DNA from: Chromohalobacter moromii
GTDB taxonomy: Bacteria > Pseudomonadota > Gammaproteobacteria > Pseudomonadales > Halomonadaceae
Direction: 5' to 3'
Length of the DNA: 64,000 bases
NCBI RefSeq assembly: GCF_023091865.1
Contig: NZ_JAHXDI010000002.1
Coordinates: 248,001-312,000, forward strand
Below are positions 16,322-24,721 of this stretch, piece by piece. The position numbers and the translations under genes are program-made. The notes under the pieces were generated by a model, which was given only the letters and a program-made list of their open reading frames with translations, was not told the DNA's origin and did not search any database. Numbering within the stretch: position 1 is the first letter of the stretch; each line of letters opens with the position of its first letter.

Positions 16322-16858
16322 TCAGCCGTGTTCAGTATCTGAGAATTTAAAAGGAAGTCCATCGGTCGTGTCATGTATCACAAGAAGTGATTTCATGTTG
16401 TCAATTTTCTCTGGATGTTCTTTTTTTAGCCAATGTATCCAGTTGCGGCATGCTTCAATTATTTCCCGGCAAAAAATATCGACCTGTAGTTGAAGCACGT
16501 TATCTATAAGGTTTCTATGAATCAAAGCTCCCTTTTGAGGTGTTATGAAGTGAAATCGTTCAAGGGTGTGCTTCGCTTGCTCATCTAATTCTCCACCTCC
16601 CTCGTGTAGGTAGCTGCATCTGAGCCCATAGCAATCTTCAGGCGTTAGTAAAACTTTTACCGCTTTATCTGCACCGTATTGAACGGTATAGGTTGGGAGT
16701 ACCCATTGTTCATACCATTTTTTATAGCGTGATCGACCGCGAGTATCCGGATCCTCTATCTTTCCGCAAATGTCGGGGATGGTAAGGGCAGTGGAGAGTG
16801 CACCGTACCAGTCTTCATGGCGGAGGGCCGTTTCGATGGATTGCAGAAAACGTTCCAT
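16322..16858 (-). CDS. HEPN-like hypothetical protein, candidate prophage moron
   Basis: The 178-residue product is AT-richer than its neighbours and transcribed against the tail genes. It is mainly helical and has the segment GLRCSYLHEGGGELDEQ, in which R80 and H85 are spaced like the Rx4-6H site of HEPN nucleases. HEPN proteins include phage-defence and toxin RNases, so a role in host protection is possible. The start ATG is the complement of 16856-16858. A longer frame running up to 17356 overlaps the SRAP gene and is rejected. The whole-family identity is uncertain; the HEPN link rests on the one motif. Confidence 0.5.
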   Translation of the reverse strand: MERFLQSIETALRHEDWYGALSTALTIPDICGKIEDPDTRGRSRYKKWYEQWVLPTYTVQYGADKAVKVLLTPEDCYGLRCSYLHEGGGELDEQAKHTLERFHFITPQKGALIHRNLIDNVLQLQVDIFCREIIEACRNWIHWLKKEHPEKIDNMKSLLVIHDTTDGLPFKFSDTEHG

Positions 16859-16888
16859 AATGACAAAAACCCCAATATGTGAATTGTT

Positions 16889-17542
16889 ATGTGTGGACGC
16901 TTTGCTTTCTACTCCCAGCTCGCTGCGGTGGCCAAGCGGCTCAAAGCCCAGCTGCCGGCCGATACGCCGTCGCCTCGCTACAACGTGTCTCCGGGGACAT
17001 GGATCACCGGCGTAGGCCACCCTGCGCCTGATTCGGAGCCTACCATCGATCGGTACTGGTGGGGCTACCACCCGGCCTGGGCCGGTGAGTCGGCGCCGTC
17101 GCCGATCAATGCCAAGGTCGAGAAGGTCGCCACCAGCAATTACTACAAGGGTGCCTTTGCTCGCCATCGCATCCTGATCCCCGCTGATGGCTGGTACGAG
17201 TGGCTGCCTGTCGATGGGCGCAAGCAGCCGCATTTCATCTGCCGTGAGGACCGTGAGCCGATCTACTTGGCGGCTATCTGGGCCGAACGCGCCGACGGCT
17301 CGCCGGGCTGCGCGATCCTCACCGAGCCGGCTCGTGGTATTGCCGCCGAGATTCATTCACGCATGCCTGTGGCACTCGACGACGAGAGCCTAGAACCTTG
17401 GCTCGACCCACACCTGACCGACCGCGAATCGATCCGCGGGGCAGTGGGTCACTTGCCCGCAAAGCTGCTCACCCACTGGGCTGTTGATCGCCGCGTCGGC
17501 AACGTGAAGAACGACACGGCCGATCTGCCCAATCCGGCGTGA
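16889..17542 (+). CDS. SOS response-associated peptidase family protein (YedK/HMCES-like)
   Basis: The 217-residue protein is a SRAP-domain enzyme. It starts MCGRF, where Cys2 becomes the catalytic residue after Met removal and forms a covalent crosslink with abasic sites in single-stranded DNA. Other signatures are NAKVEKV (about residue 74, the conserved Asn/Glu region), LIPADGWYEW (about 97) and EIHSRMPV with its conserved His (about 155). It shields abasic sites during replication. The gene is transcribed divergently from the HEPN-like gene with only 30 bases between starts, and convergently with umuC. No LexA-type box was seen upstream. Confidence 0.9.
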   Translation: MCGRFAFYSQLAAVAKRLKAQLPADTPSPRYNVSPGTWITGVGHPAPDSEPTIDRYWWGYHPAWAGESAPSPINAKVEKVATSNYYKGAFARHRILIPADGWYEWLPVDGRKQPHFICREDREPIYLAAIWAERADGSPGCAILTEPARGIAAEIHSRMPVALDDESLEPWLDPHLTDRESIRGAVGHLPAKLLTHWAVDRRVGNVKNDTADLPNPA

Positions 17543-17655
17543 GCCTTTGGGGTAGGCATACTCGTACACTCGTTGTCGGCAATCACTTACAAGCTAAGAG
17601 GTTCCCTTGCGCTACAGTCGGGCCTAGGGAGGAAGTCTGCCAGGGATGGCTTCCA

Positions 17656-18930
17656 TCACCGCATCCTCGCGATTGGCAGCTCATCCCAGCTGGTCGTGTA
17701 CCGCCCCGTCAAATACTCCCGCCGCAACTGCCACGCCGCGCGTTTGCGTTGGCCGCCCAGCCTGACCGTGTCTCTCCCCATCTGCTGGTTCAGCGTGTCC
17801 ATCACGCTCATGAGGGATTCGCTTCGGCGGCGCTGTTCCTCGCTCATTTCCTCGTCGAATAGATCAGACTGCAGCGTGCCCTTGTCGGTCAAGTCCATCA
17901 TCATCACACCCGCTTTCATGTAGCGCGGTCCTGATCGATAGCATTGCTCGAGCGCATGCTGCGCCGTGGCCACGATGGTTCGCGAGTCATCGGTGGGGCG
18001 GGGCAGTTGCACGACCAGGTTCGGATTGTGCTGAGGCAGATCCGGGCGGTGCCGGTTCGTTCGCAGCAGAATCATGATCGCGCGGGCGACCGACCCCTGT
18101 TTGCGCAGTTTCTCTGCGCCGCGTGCCGCGTGGACGCGCAGCGCCTCGCGGATCTCGACCAGCGAGCCGGTGGCCTGTCCAAACGATCGCGAGGTCATGA
18201 TGTTCTTTTTCGGCTCTCCGTAATCATCGGTCTCGATGCACGACACGCCGCGCAGCTCGTAGACCAGCCGTTCTTGCACAACGCTGAAATGGCGCCGAAT
18301 TCGTTTTGGGTCAGCAGTGCGCAGGTCCCACGCCGTCTCGATCCCCAGCTCCATCATGCGAGCGGCCAGGCGCCCGGAAACGCCCCATATCTCCGTCAGC
18401 GGTAAACGCTCGAGGATGAAACGTGTCGGCGTGCTGTCGGCATCAAGCCGGCACACGCCTTCATACGCTGCCTGTTTCTTCGCGAGGTGGTTGGCAATCT
18501 TCGCGAGCGTGCGGCTGGCGGCCAGGCCGACGCTCACCGGGATGCCCGTATTGCGGCGCACTGTGGCGCGCAGCCGGTGGCAATGCGGCTCGAGCTCGGT
18601 CTGCGCGAACATGCTCAGGTCGAGGAACGACTCATCGATGCTGTAGATCTCGACGCTGGGGGAGAACTCGCGCAGCGTCTGCGTCACGCGCCGGCTCATG
18701 TCGCCATACAGCGAATAGTTAGAGCTGAGAAGCGTCACGCGGCGCTTTATGTCCGGTGGGATCTGGTACAGCGGCATGCCCATCGGCACCATCGGTTTGA
18801 TCTCGTTCGAGCGAGCGATCACGCAGCCGTCGTTGTTCGAGAGGATGCCCACCGGCTGGCCTTCGAGCCGGGGATCGAACACTCTCTCGCAGCTCACGTA
18901 GAAATTGTTGCAATCGACCAGGGCAATCAT
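17656..18930 (-). CDS. umuC: DNA polymerase V catalytic subunit UmuC-like
   Basis: This 424-residue Y-family polymerase performs error-prone lesion bypass. It begins [19 protein letters not shown], the catalytic Asp of motif I, and has [11 protein letters not shown] (about residue 98) with the second acidic pair. It also has [24 protein letters not shown] and a helix-hairpin-helix region ([17 protein letters not shown]), and ends with a C-terminal little-finger region. Its start overlaps the umuD stop by ATGA at 18927-18930, so the two are coupled. It is the last gene of the LexA-boxed operon. Confidence 0.93.
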   Translation of the reverse strand: MIALVDCNNFYVSCERVFDPRLEGQPVGILSNNDGCVIARSNEIKPMVPMGMPLYQIPPDIKRRVTLLSSNYSLYGDMSRRVTQTLREFSPSVEIYSIDESFLDLSMFAQTELEPHCHRLRATVRRNTGIPVSVGLAASRTLAKIANHLAKKQAAYEGVCRLDADSTPTRFILERLPLTEIWGVSGRLAARMMELGIETAWDLRTADPKRIRRHFSVVQERLVYELRGVSCIETDDYGEPKKNIMTSRSFGQATGSLVEIREALRVHAARGAEKLRKQGSVARAIMILLRTNRHRPDLPQHNPNLVVQLPRPTDDSRTIVATAQHALEQCYRSGPRYMKAGVMMMDLTDKGTLQSDLFDEEMSEEQRRRSESLMSVMDTLNQQMGRDTVRLGGQRKRAAWQLRREYLTGRYTTSWDELPIARMR

Positions 18931-19373
18931 CGTCCCACCCCGCAACGCAGTGCGTGCACGTTGTGTGTGACCACGCCCCACACGTGACACTCGACGTTTT
19001 CCAACGGGATGGGCTGGTAGCTGGGATTGCCCGGCAGCAGGTAGGGGCGGTTGCCGATCCGGCCCAGGCGCTTGCACGTCAGCTCACCATCGACGGCGAT
19101 GATGAGCACGTCGCCGTCGCGTGGTTCGAGCGAACGATCGACGATCAGCAGGTCGCCATCGTAGATCCCGTACGTCTCCATGCTGTCGCCCTTGGCGCGC
19201 ACAAAAAACGTCGCGCTGGGGTGCTGCACCAGGTGCGCCACCAGGTCCAGCTCGGTTTCAACGTAGTCATCCGCCGGAGAGGGAAACCCTGCGCGGACTG
19301 CATCGGCGGCAAGCGGGAGTGGTGTTGGCGCCGCCGATTCATCGACTCTGCCGAGATATTCCGTGCGCATCAT
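18927..19373 (-). CDS. umuD: UmuD-like SOS mutagenesis protein, S24 peptidase
   Basis: The 148-residue product has the LexA/UmuD self-cleavage layout: cleavage site Ala28-Gly29 (VRAGFP), catalytic Ser64 in KGDSME and Lys101 in ELTCKRL. RecA-stimulated cleavage gives UmuD', the accessory subunit of Pol V. The start at 19373 is supported by GAGG seven bases upstream on the minus strand. It overlaps the upstream DUF1654 gene by four bases and umuC by four, forming one transcript. Confidence 0.93.
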   Translation of the reverse strand: MMRTEYLGRVDESAAPTPLPLAADAVRAGFPSPADDYVETELDLVAHLVQHPSATFFVRAKGDSMETYGIYDGDLLIVDRSLEPRDGDVLIIAVDGELTCKRLGRIGNRPYLLPGNPSYQPIPLENVECHVWGVVTHNVHALRCGVGR

Positions 19374-19621
19374 TCGCTCACCTCGGCAGGGTTCCAAGAG
19401 ACAAGGTAGCTCTCGCCGGTGCGCGTGACCTCGACACCGTCGAGCGTGGCGAACTCATCGGCGAGGCGCTCCCAATCCTCGGGCGAGTCATCCGGCTCGG
19501 GCGTGAGTTCGATCTGACGCTGTTTGCGCGCGTTTGCCGACGCCACCAGGCGCTGCACACGCTGGCCCAGCAGCTCATAGGACGAAGGTGGCGTGGGGGA
19601 TGAGGGGCGTTTACGGGCCAT
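19370..19621 (-). CDS. DUF1654-like protein, first gene of the SOS operon
   Basis: The 83-residue product contains SSYELLGQRVQRLVASANARKQRQIEL, then SPEDWERLADEFATLDGVEV. This looks like the DUF1654 family found with prophages in pseudomonads and relatives; the assignment comes from memory of its pattern. The start at 19621 is chosen because GGAG lies eight bases before it; a start at 19639 lacks an RBS. The LexA box is at 19641-19660, so it heads the umuDC transcript. Function unknown; a link to SOS control is suggested by position only. Confidence 0.65.
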   Translation of the reverse strand: MARKRPSSPTPPSSYELLGQRVQRLVASANARKQRQIELTPEPDDSPEDWERLADEFATLDGVEVTRTGESYLVSWNPAEVSE

Positions 19622-19640
19622 AAACCATGCTCCATGCAAA

Positions 19641-19660
19641 TACTGTTTATATATACAGTA
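19641..19660 (-). promoter_or_regulatory. LexA (SOS) box
   Basis: TACTGTTTATATATACAGTA differs from the E. coli SOS consensus TACTGTATATATATACAGTA at one base. It lies 19 bases before the DUF1654 start and should place the umuDC operon under LexA. Confidence 0.92.
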
Positions 19661-19763
19661 TCTGCATGGGCAGGTACGTAAGGCAAGTGCTGATATACCT
19701 TGGATAGGTGCTCGGATCGCGCCGGGACCTGGCGGGGAGCGACCTTAGGTGCCCATGGAGCCG

Positions 19764-20063
19764 CTATTTTTTCGGTTTACCGTACCGCGCGAGGCACGCG
19801 TCTCGTTTGCGTTTAACCACCCACCACACAGTCAGCCCGACCACAACTGGCATGATCATCGCTACCAGCAAACCAGACGCCATGCCACTGCCAGCACCCA
19901 TCATGTTGAGACCGTGGGTTGTTTCAGAAGCGCTATTGCCACTGAAGGCGAGAAATACGATACCGACTGGTAGGCTCCCCACAATGAGGGCGCATCGCAC
20001 TGGCGTTAGAACGGAGACAGCTCGGTAGCGCGCTCTGTCAATTGTTCGCTCGATTATCTTCAC
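19764..20063 (-). CDS. Small two-helix membrane protein
   Basis: The 99-residue protein has two likely transmembrane helices at about 25-42 (CALIVGSLPVGIVFLAF) and 60-83 (MASGLLVAMIMPVVVGLTVWWVVK), with basic ends (KRKRDACLARYGKPKK). It lies in the prophage accessory end between umuDC and the nuclease. I do not recognise a family. It is transcribed toward the SOS operon's upstream region. Confidence 0.5.
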   Translation of the reverse strand: MKIIERTIDRARYRAVSVLTPVRCALIVGSLPVGIVFLAFSGNSASETTHGLNMMGAGSGMASGLLVAMIMPVVVGLTVWWVVKRKRDACLARYGKPKK

Positions 20064-20155
20064 CCTGCCCCCACTAATTGCCCATCAGGAATGACTCATT
20101 CGTTTATATCGAGTAGGTTGCCGCCAGTAAATCGCTCATACGGTGGAATTTTCTA

Positions 20156-21235
20156 ATGTCAAATAGCCTTATATCTCTCAGTGCACTCATTGCGGCTCTT
20201 TCACTGCCCGTCACTGCAGTAGCAGACATGACCATTGGCACTTGGAACTTGAAGCACTTGGGGTGGGACAACGGCAAGAGGATGGATCTCGTTGCTCACA
20301 TCGCCCAAGGCGCCGATCTCTGGGCTCTAACTGAGGTGATGGACGAGCCTGCGGTCGCGCAGCTCGAGAGTGAGTTGGAGTCGCTGACAGGCGAGCCGTG
20401 GAGCTCTATGACATCTCACGAGGTAGGGCGGTCATCGTACCAGGAGAGCTACAGCTATCTCTGGCGCGAGAGCCAAGTCGAGTACACCCAGGGCGCCGTC
20501 GTCTACCTGGATCCCGGCGACAATTTCGCGCGGGAGCCGTATCTGGCCGAATTCCGCGACACGGAAACAGGGCAGAAGGTGGCGCTAGCCACGGTGCATA
20601 TCCTATATGGCGACAACCGCTCCGATCGCACGCCTGAGATTCGGCAGTTGGCTGAGATCTGGAGCTGGATGTCTGAGGTCTACTCCGAGACGCCGCGGAT
20701 TATAGCCGGTGACTACAACCTGGCTCCGGAGCATGAGGCTTGGCAGCTGCTGCGCGACCAAGGGGCCGCCCCGGCGATTACATCAGGGGCGACGACACTC
20801 AGCACGACAGACGGCCAATACGCCAATCTCTACGACAACCTTTGGCTTGATGCTGATGCGCTCGAAGTTACCGGTAGTGGCATCGTGCAGTTTCCGGAGC
20901 TTATGGGTCTTACGCACGAGTAGGCGAGGGACATCGTCTCAGATCATGCACCCATCTACATAACTGTCGGTGATGCCGACCCCGAATTCGTAGCCTTAGA
21001 TGGAGTGTCTGTCGTCGAGAGTACAGGCAGCAAAAGTGCGGGGAGCGAATGCGTCAACATCAATAAGGCTACGCTCAAGCGGTTGGATGAATTGCCGCAC
21101 ATTGGTCCTGCTAGGGCAGAAGCCGTCATTAATGCCCGCCCGTACCAGGGTGTTGAGGGACTGACCCGGGTGAGTGGTATCGGCCCGTCGCGGCTTGAGG
21201 ACATCAAAGCCAGCGGCATGGTTTGCTCCTTGTAA
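20156..21235 (+). pseudogene. Secreted EEP-family nuclease with helix-hairpin-helix tail, split by an amber codon
   Basis: The first 255 codons (20156-20920) encode a signal peptide (about 1-23), then TIGTWNLKHLGW and, at about 182, IIAGDYNLAPEHEAW, both signatures of endonuclease/exonuclease/phosphatase enzymes. TAG at 20921-20923 interrupts the frame. The same frame continues with DIVSDHAPIYITVGD, the essential C-terminal SDH motif. It then gives two helix-hairpin-helix DNA-binding motifs (LPHIGPARAEAVI and VSGIGPSRLEDI) up to TAA. All active-site parts exist, but one stop splits them. A one-base change from CAG or GAG would restore 359 residues. It is most likely a recent nonsense pseudogene; amber suppression is less likely. 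Confidence 0.8.
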
Positions 21236-21251
21236 AGCTTTGCTTTACAAG
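21229..21251 (+). terminator. Hairpin at the end of the nuclease gene
   Basis: CTTGTAAAGC (21229-21238) pairs perfectly with GCTTTACAAG (21242-21251) across a TTT loop. It overlaps the stop codon. There is no T run, so it may protect the 3' end instead of ending transcription. Confidence 0.45.
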
Positions 21252-21357
21252 ACCCGAGGTGGAGATCTTCACGGCACATTCACTCCACTCGCCGACTCTT
21301 TAGCAGGTGCTAAAGGGTAAATTGCTCGGACGGAGTACGCAGGGTGAGGTGCCCCCA

Positions 21358-21377
21358 CCAGCGGATTTCTCCGCTGG
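21358..21377 (+). repeat. Perfect 8-bp hairpin in prophage end
   Basis: CCAGCGGA (21358-21365) pairs with TCCGCTGG (21370-21377), loop TTTC. No T run on either strand. It lies downstream of the small minus-strand frame. Confidence 0.4.
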
Positions 21378-21392
21378 GAGGGGCGGTTGCCA

Positions 21393-21542
21393 TCACAGAC
21401 GATATAGCGCGATGACCACCGGTAGAGACACGGTTACAGCCGCCCACAACGGCAGGGAAGCTGCTAGCGTCGTAAACACAATGGCCCACGCGCCGGCTCG
21501 AGCCGTAATGTCAACTGAGCGTGTTGATTCGGGTGCGAACAT
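21393..21542 (-). CDS. Candidate small single-helix membrane protein
   Basis: On the minus strand an ATG (complement of 21540-21542) opens a 49-codon frame ending at 21393. It reads MFAPESTRSV, then GAWAIVFTTLAASLPLWAAV, and ends VVIALYRL. A GAGGGA sits about six bases before the ATG. The hydrophobic run of about 30 residues fits one or two short membrane helices. The plus-strand frame at 21307-21579 shows no protein-like pattern. Candidate only, at the prophage right end. Confidence 0.4.
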   Translation of the reverse strand: MFAPESTRSVDITARAGAWAIVFTTLAASLPLWAAVTVSLPVVIALYRL

Positions 21543-21732
21543 TCAGTTCCCTCGTCAACAGTTCTCCCCAGGCTCATGAAGAGTCGGGAGGGGAGGCCCA
21601 GCCCTGCTGCCTATTTCGATTTAAATGCAGTCTCAGATGGTGGCAGCCCCCGACTGCACAACGTGGCAATTGCCAAAGCCCTTGTGGGTAAACCGAATGT
21701 AACCTAGTGGTTCAGGAATGGAAAGGGATAGC

Positions 21733-21753
21733 TTGGTCGCAGTTTGGTCGCAG
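21733..21753 (+). repeat. Direct repeats, candidate integrase arm sites
   Basis: TTGGTCGCAG occurs twice (21733-21742 and 21744-21753), 11 bases apart, about 105 bases before the attachment core. Paired direct repeats at this distance are typical of arm-type sites bound by tyrosine integrases. The rest of 21543-21857 shows no convincing gene. Confidence 0.5.
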
Positions 21754-21857
21754 GCTGGGCGCGACCGGTGGTCTAGGTGGGAGTGGCGGACGGCTCTAAC
21801 GTCCTGATTTTACGGGGCAGGCCCGGTGCAAGCGCGGCCGTGGTTACCGTGTAAAAC

Positions 21858-21915
21858 GGATTCAAAATCCCCCGGTGGCGACACCGTGTCGGTTCGAGTC
21901 CGACCCCGGGCACCA
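21858..21915 (+). other. attR: displaced 3' fragment of tRNA-Leu(CAA)
   Basis: The 58 bases from GGATTCAAAATCC to ACCA match the anticodon loop, variable arm, T arm and acceptor 3' half of a tRNA-Leu with anticodon CAA. The 5' half (acceptor, D arm, 5' anticodon stem) is absent: bases upstream do not pair with it. This is the mark left when a phage integrates into a tRNA gene and carries a replacement 3' end to the other side. A short hairpin at 21926-21940 just downstream is probably the old tRNA terminator. The intact tRNA should lie left of the window. Confidence 0.85.
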
Positions 21916-22204
21916 ACCTTCCTTCATGACCTCTGGTCATTTCAGCAAGACCATTTTCTAGCGATCGCCTTTACCTGATGGTGTCGATGAGACATGCGTC
22001 CTTTTTCGTGCGCGCATGCCAAGCGTTTTGCCTACCTTTCTTTTTTATATCTTTTATTAATCAATTATGTAAAACGCTTTGATTGCTCTATCCTGGGGGC
22101 GAGCCATCAAGACGGCAGGGCGCATCGATAACGTGCCTAAAGCCGCATGGCGCGTCGCTTTCACCGGCGATGCAAGGGATTACGGGCATTCAAGGAGAAA
22201 TGTT
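21916..22204. other. Intergenic region between attR and gcd
   Basis: It contains the old tRNA terminator hairpin (ATGACC/GGTCAT, 21926-21940) and an AT-rich stretch (22040-22070). A 9-bp inverted repeat, AAGCGTTTT at 22021 and AAAACGCTT at 22071, brackets that stretch. The AT-rich patch is a plausible promoter and operator area for gcd. No gene is seen. Confidence 0.4.
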
Positions 22205-24652
22205 TTGGCTACTAATGCATCTTCCCGCAGGGCTGGCGGCATGTTCGCCAAGCTCGTGGGTATCATCGTTGCCCTCGCCGGCCTCGCGCTGGGCGGCGGC
22301 GGGCTTTATCTAGCGTCACTGGGCGGTTCCTGGTATTACGCGATCGCGGGCATTCTGATGCTCGTCTCCGGCGTTCAATTGGTGCGTGGCCGTGTTTCCG
22401 GTGCCTGGCTTTATGGTGTGGTGTTCATCGGCACGCTGGTCTGGGCCGCTTGGGAATCCGGGTTGAATTACTGGCGCTGGATTCCGCGCCTCGACGTCGC
22501 GTTGATCCTGGCCATTCTGGTTGCGTTGGTCATGCCGAGCCTCCGGGGCGGGCCCTCGCGCAAGGCGAGTTTCTCGGTGGCAGGCGTGTTGTGCCTGGGC
22601 CTGATCGTCGCCGGGGCCTTGGCGTTCGTGCCGCGCGGGTATCAACATCTCGAGGACGTGCCGGACGTCGCCGATAGTTCATTGGCGACCGATGTCGGCG
22701 ATGCACAGCCCGCGGATACGCCTGCTGACGAAGACTGGGTCGCCTACGGACGCGACAGCGCCGCGACGCGTTACTCGCCGCTCGATCAAGTTACCCCGGA
22801 GAACGTCGGCGATCTCGAAGTAGCGTGGCAGTACCGCACCGGCGATTTGCTCGATCACCGCTGGGGCGCAGAGACCACGCCGCTCAAGGTCGGTGACGAT
22901 GTGTTCCTGTGTACGTCGCGCAACATCCTGATCTCGCTCGATGCCGATAGTGGTGAAGAGAACTGGCGTTACGATCCACAGGTATCCGAAGACGCCATTC
23001 CTTATACCGCCGCCTGCCGTGGCGTCACGTATTATGAAGTGCCGGATGACCGTCTCGACGATCTGGCCAGTAGTGATGATGGCGATTCGCAGCGCTGTCG
23101 CGCCCGCATCATTTCCGGCACGCTCGACGGCCGTATGCTCGAAGTCGATGCCGCAACTGGCGAACCGTGTACCGGTTTCGGAAATAACGGCCAAGTCGAT
23201 ATCAAAAAGAACATGGGCGAGACGCCGGACGGTTACGTCTCCATCAACTCCGCGCCGGTGGTGGTGCGTGATGTCGTCGTGACGGGGCACCAGGTGCTCG
23301 ATGGCCAGCGGCGTTATCCGCCCTCCGGTGTCATCAAGGGCTTCGATGCCGTGACCGGTGAACTCGAGTGGGCCTGGGACGCAGGGCGCCCCGAGCAGAG
23401 CGAACCGCTTAGCGGTGACGAAACGTATGTACGTGGCTCTCCCAATATGTGGACGACGGCCGCCGGCGATAGCCAGCTCGGTCTGGTGTATCTGCCGATG
23501 GCCAACAGCGCCGCCGATTACTGGAGTAGTTCGCGCACGCCGGCTGAAAACGAGTGGGCCAGCTCGATGGTGGCGCTCAACGTCGAGACCGGTCTGCCTG
23601 AGTGGCACTTCCAGACTGCGCACAAGGATGTCTGGGATTACGACCCCGGTTCGCAGCCGTCATTGATCGATTTCCCCACCGATGAGGGAGAAGTGCCGGC
23701 ATTGGTGATGCCCACCAAGCAGGGTGAGATCTACGTCTTCAACCGTGAAACCGGCGAGTTGCTAGGCGGTGGTGCCGAAGAACGCCCCGTGCCGCAAGGC
23801 GGTGCCGAGCCGGAAGAACGCAGCGAGACACAGCCGTTCTCGCGTTACGCGACCCTGCGTCAGCCCGACATCAATGAGAAGGACATGTGGGGCATGTCGC
23901 CTTTCGATCAGCTTTTCTGCCGTATCCAGTACCAGCAAGCCAGTTGGAAGGGCATGTATACGCCGCCCACCGCCGATCAGCCGTGGATCCAGTACACCGG
24001 CTATAACGGGGGCTCCGACTGGGGCAGTGTTTCCATCGACCCTCGGCGCGGGGTGATGATCGCCAATTACAATGACATGCCCAACTACAATGAGCTGGTG
24101 CCGCGCGAGGTGGCCGATGCCAAGGGCTGGAAGCCCCGCGAGGAGCAGGAAAGCGATAGCGGCGGTGCCGAAGGTGCCGGCGATCCGCAAGCCAACACGC
24201 CATACGCGATCAACGTCAACGCCGGCTGGCGTGTGCCCTACACGGGCATGCTGTGCAAGCAGCCTCCCTATGGCCACATCCGCGCCATCGAACTGGCCAG
24301 TGGCGATACGCTGTGGGATCGCCCGTTGGGTACCGCGCGCGCCAACGGTCCTTGGGGAATCCGCTCGGGGCTGCCCATCGACATCGGCACGCCCAACAAC
24401 GGTGGCTCCGTGGTCACGGCCGGAGGACTGATCTTCATCGCTGCGGCGACGGATGATCTGATCCGCGCGATCGACATCGAGAGCGGCGAGACCGTGTGGC
24501 AAGCGCCGTTGCCGGCGGGTGGTCAGGCCAACCCGATGGTCTACGAGGCGAACGGACGTCAGTATCTGGTGATCGTCGCTACGGGGCATCACTTCATGGA
24601 AACCCCTAGCGGTGACTACGTGATCGCCTATGCGTTGCCCGACGGTGCCTGA
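22205..24652 (+). CDS. gcd: Membrane-bound PQQ-dependent glucose dehydrogenase
   Basis: This is a quinoprotein dehydrogenase of the membrane Gcd type, oxidising aldoses such as glucose in the periplasm and passing electrons to ubiquinone. Five hydrophobic helices occupy residues about 14-150, followed by a propeller domain beginning WVAYGRDSAATRYSPLDQVTPENV. Propeller repeats include GLPEWHFQTAHKDVWDYD and the closing SGDYVIAYALPDGA. A TTG at 22205 with AAGGAG seven bases upstream is preferred (815 residues); the open frame extends to 22079 without family support, and ATG 22241 is another option. The exact sugar cannot be read from sequence. Confidence 0.88.
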   Translation: MATNASSRRAGGMFAKLVGIIVALAGLALGGGGLYLASLGGSWYYAIAGILMLVSGVQLVRGRVSGAWLYGVVFIGTLVWAAWESGLNYWRWIPRLDVALILAILVALVMPSLRGGPSRKASFSVAGVLCLGLIVAGALAFVPRGYQHLEDVPDVADSSLATDVGDAQPADTPADEDWVAYGRDSAATRYSPLDQVTPENVGDLEVAWQYRTGDLLDHRWGAETTPLKVGDDVFLCTSRNILISLDADSGEENWRYDPQVSEDAIPYTAACRGVTYYEVPDDRLDDLASSDDGDSQRCRARIISGTLDGRMLEVDAATGEPCTGFGNNGQVDIKKNMGETPDGYVSINSAPVVVRDVVVTGHQVLDGQRRYPPSGVIKGFDAVTGELEWAWDAGRPEQSEPLSGDETYVRGSPNMWTTAAGDSQLGLVYLPMANSAADYWSSSRTPAENEWASSMVALNVETGLPEWHFQTAHKDVWDYDPGSQPSLIDFPTDEGEVPALVMPTKQGEIYVFNRETGELLGGGAEERPVPQGGAEPEERSETQPFSRYATLRQPDINEKDMWGMSPFDQLFCRIQYQQASWKGMYTPPTADQPWIQYTGYNGGSDWGSVSIDPRRGVMIANYNDMPNYNELVPREVADAKGWKPREEQESDSGGAEGAGDPQANTPYAINVNAGWRVPYTGMLCKQPPYGHIRAIELASGDTLWDRPLGTARANGPWGIRSGLPIDIGTPNNGGSVVTAGGLIFIAAATDDLIRAIDIESGETVWQAPLPAGGQANPMVYEANGRQYLVIVATGHHFMETPSGDYVIAYALPDGA

Positions 24653-24678
24653 CGGCTCGATAGGGTAAGAGAAGCACA

Positions 24679-24712
24679 GCAGCGACCCCGGCATGCGTGT
24701 CGGGGTCGCTGC
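24679..24712. terminator. Hairpin between convergent gcd and EAL genes
   Basis: GCAGCGACCCCG (24679-24690) pairs with CGGGGTCGCTGC (24701-24712). The T run is weak, but the 12-bp stem between convergent genes suggests a shared terminator. Confidence 0.7.
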
Positions 24713-24721
24713 ATTTAGGGG

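Noticed and set aside
20921-20923. Amber codon as selenocysteine or pyrrolysine recoding
   Set aside because: No sign of recoding machinery or a matching structure; a nonsense mutation is simpler. Kept only as a possibility to test.
21307-21579. 90-codon plus-strand frame in the prophage end
   Set aside because: Composition is unlike a protein and no RBS is visible; the minus-strand 49-codon frame is more protein-like.
21821-21915. A complete tRNA-Leu starting at GCCCGGT 21821
   Set aside because: The bases 21821-21857 do not form a D arm or the 5' anticodon stem, and the length (95) is wrong; only the 3' half is genuine.
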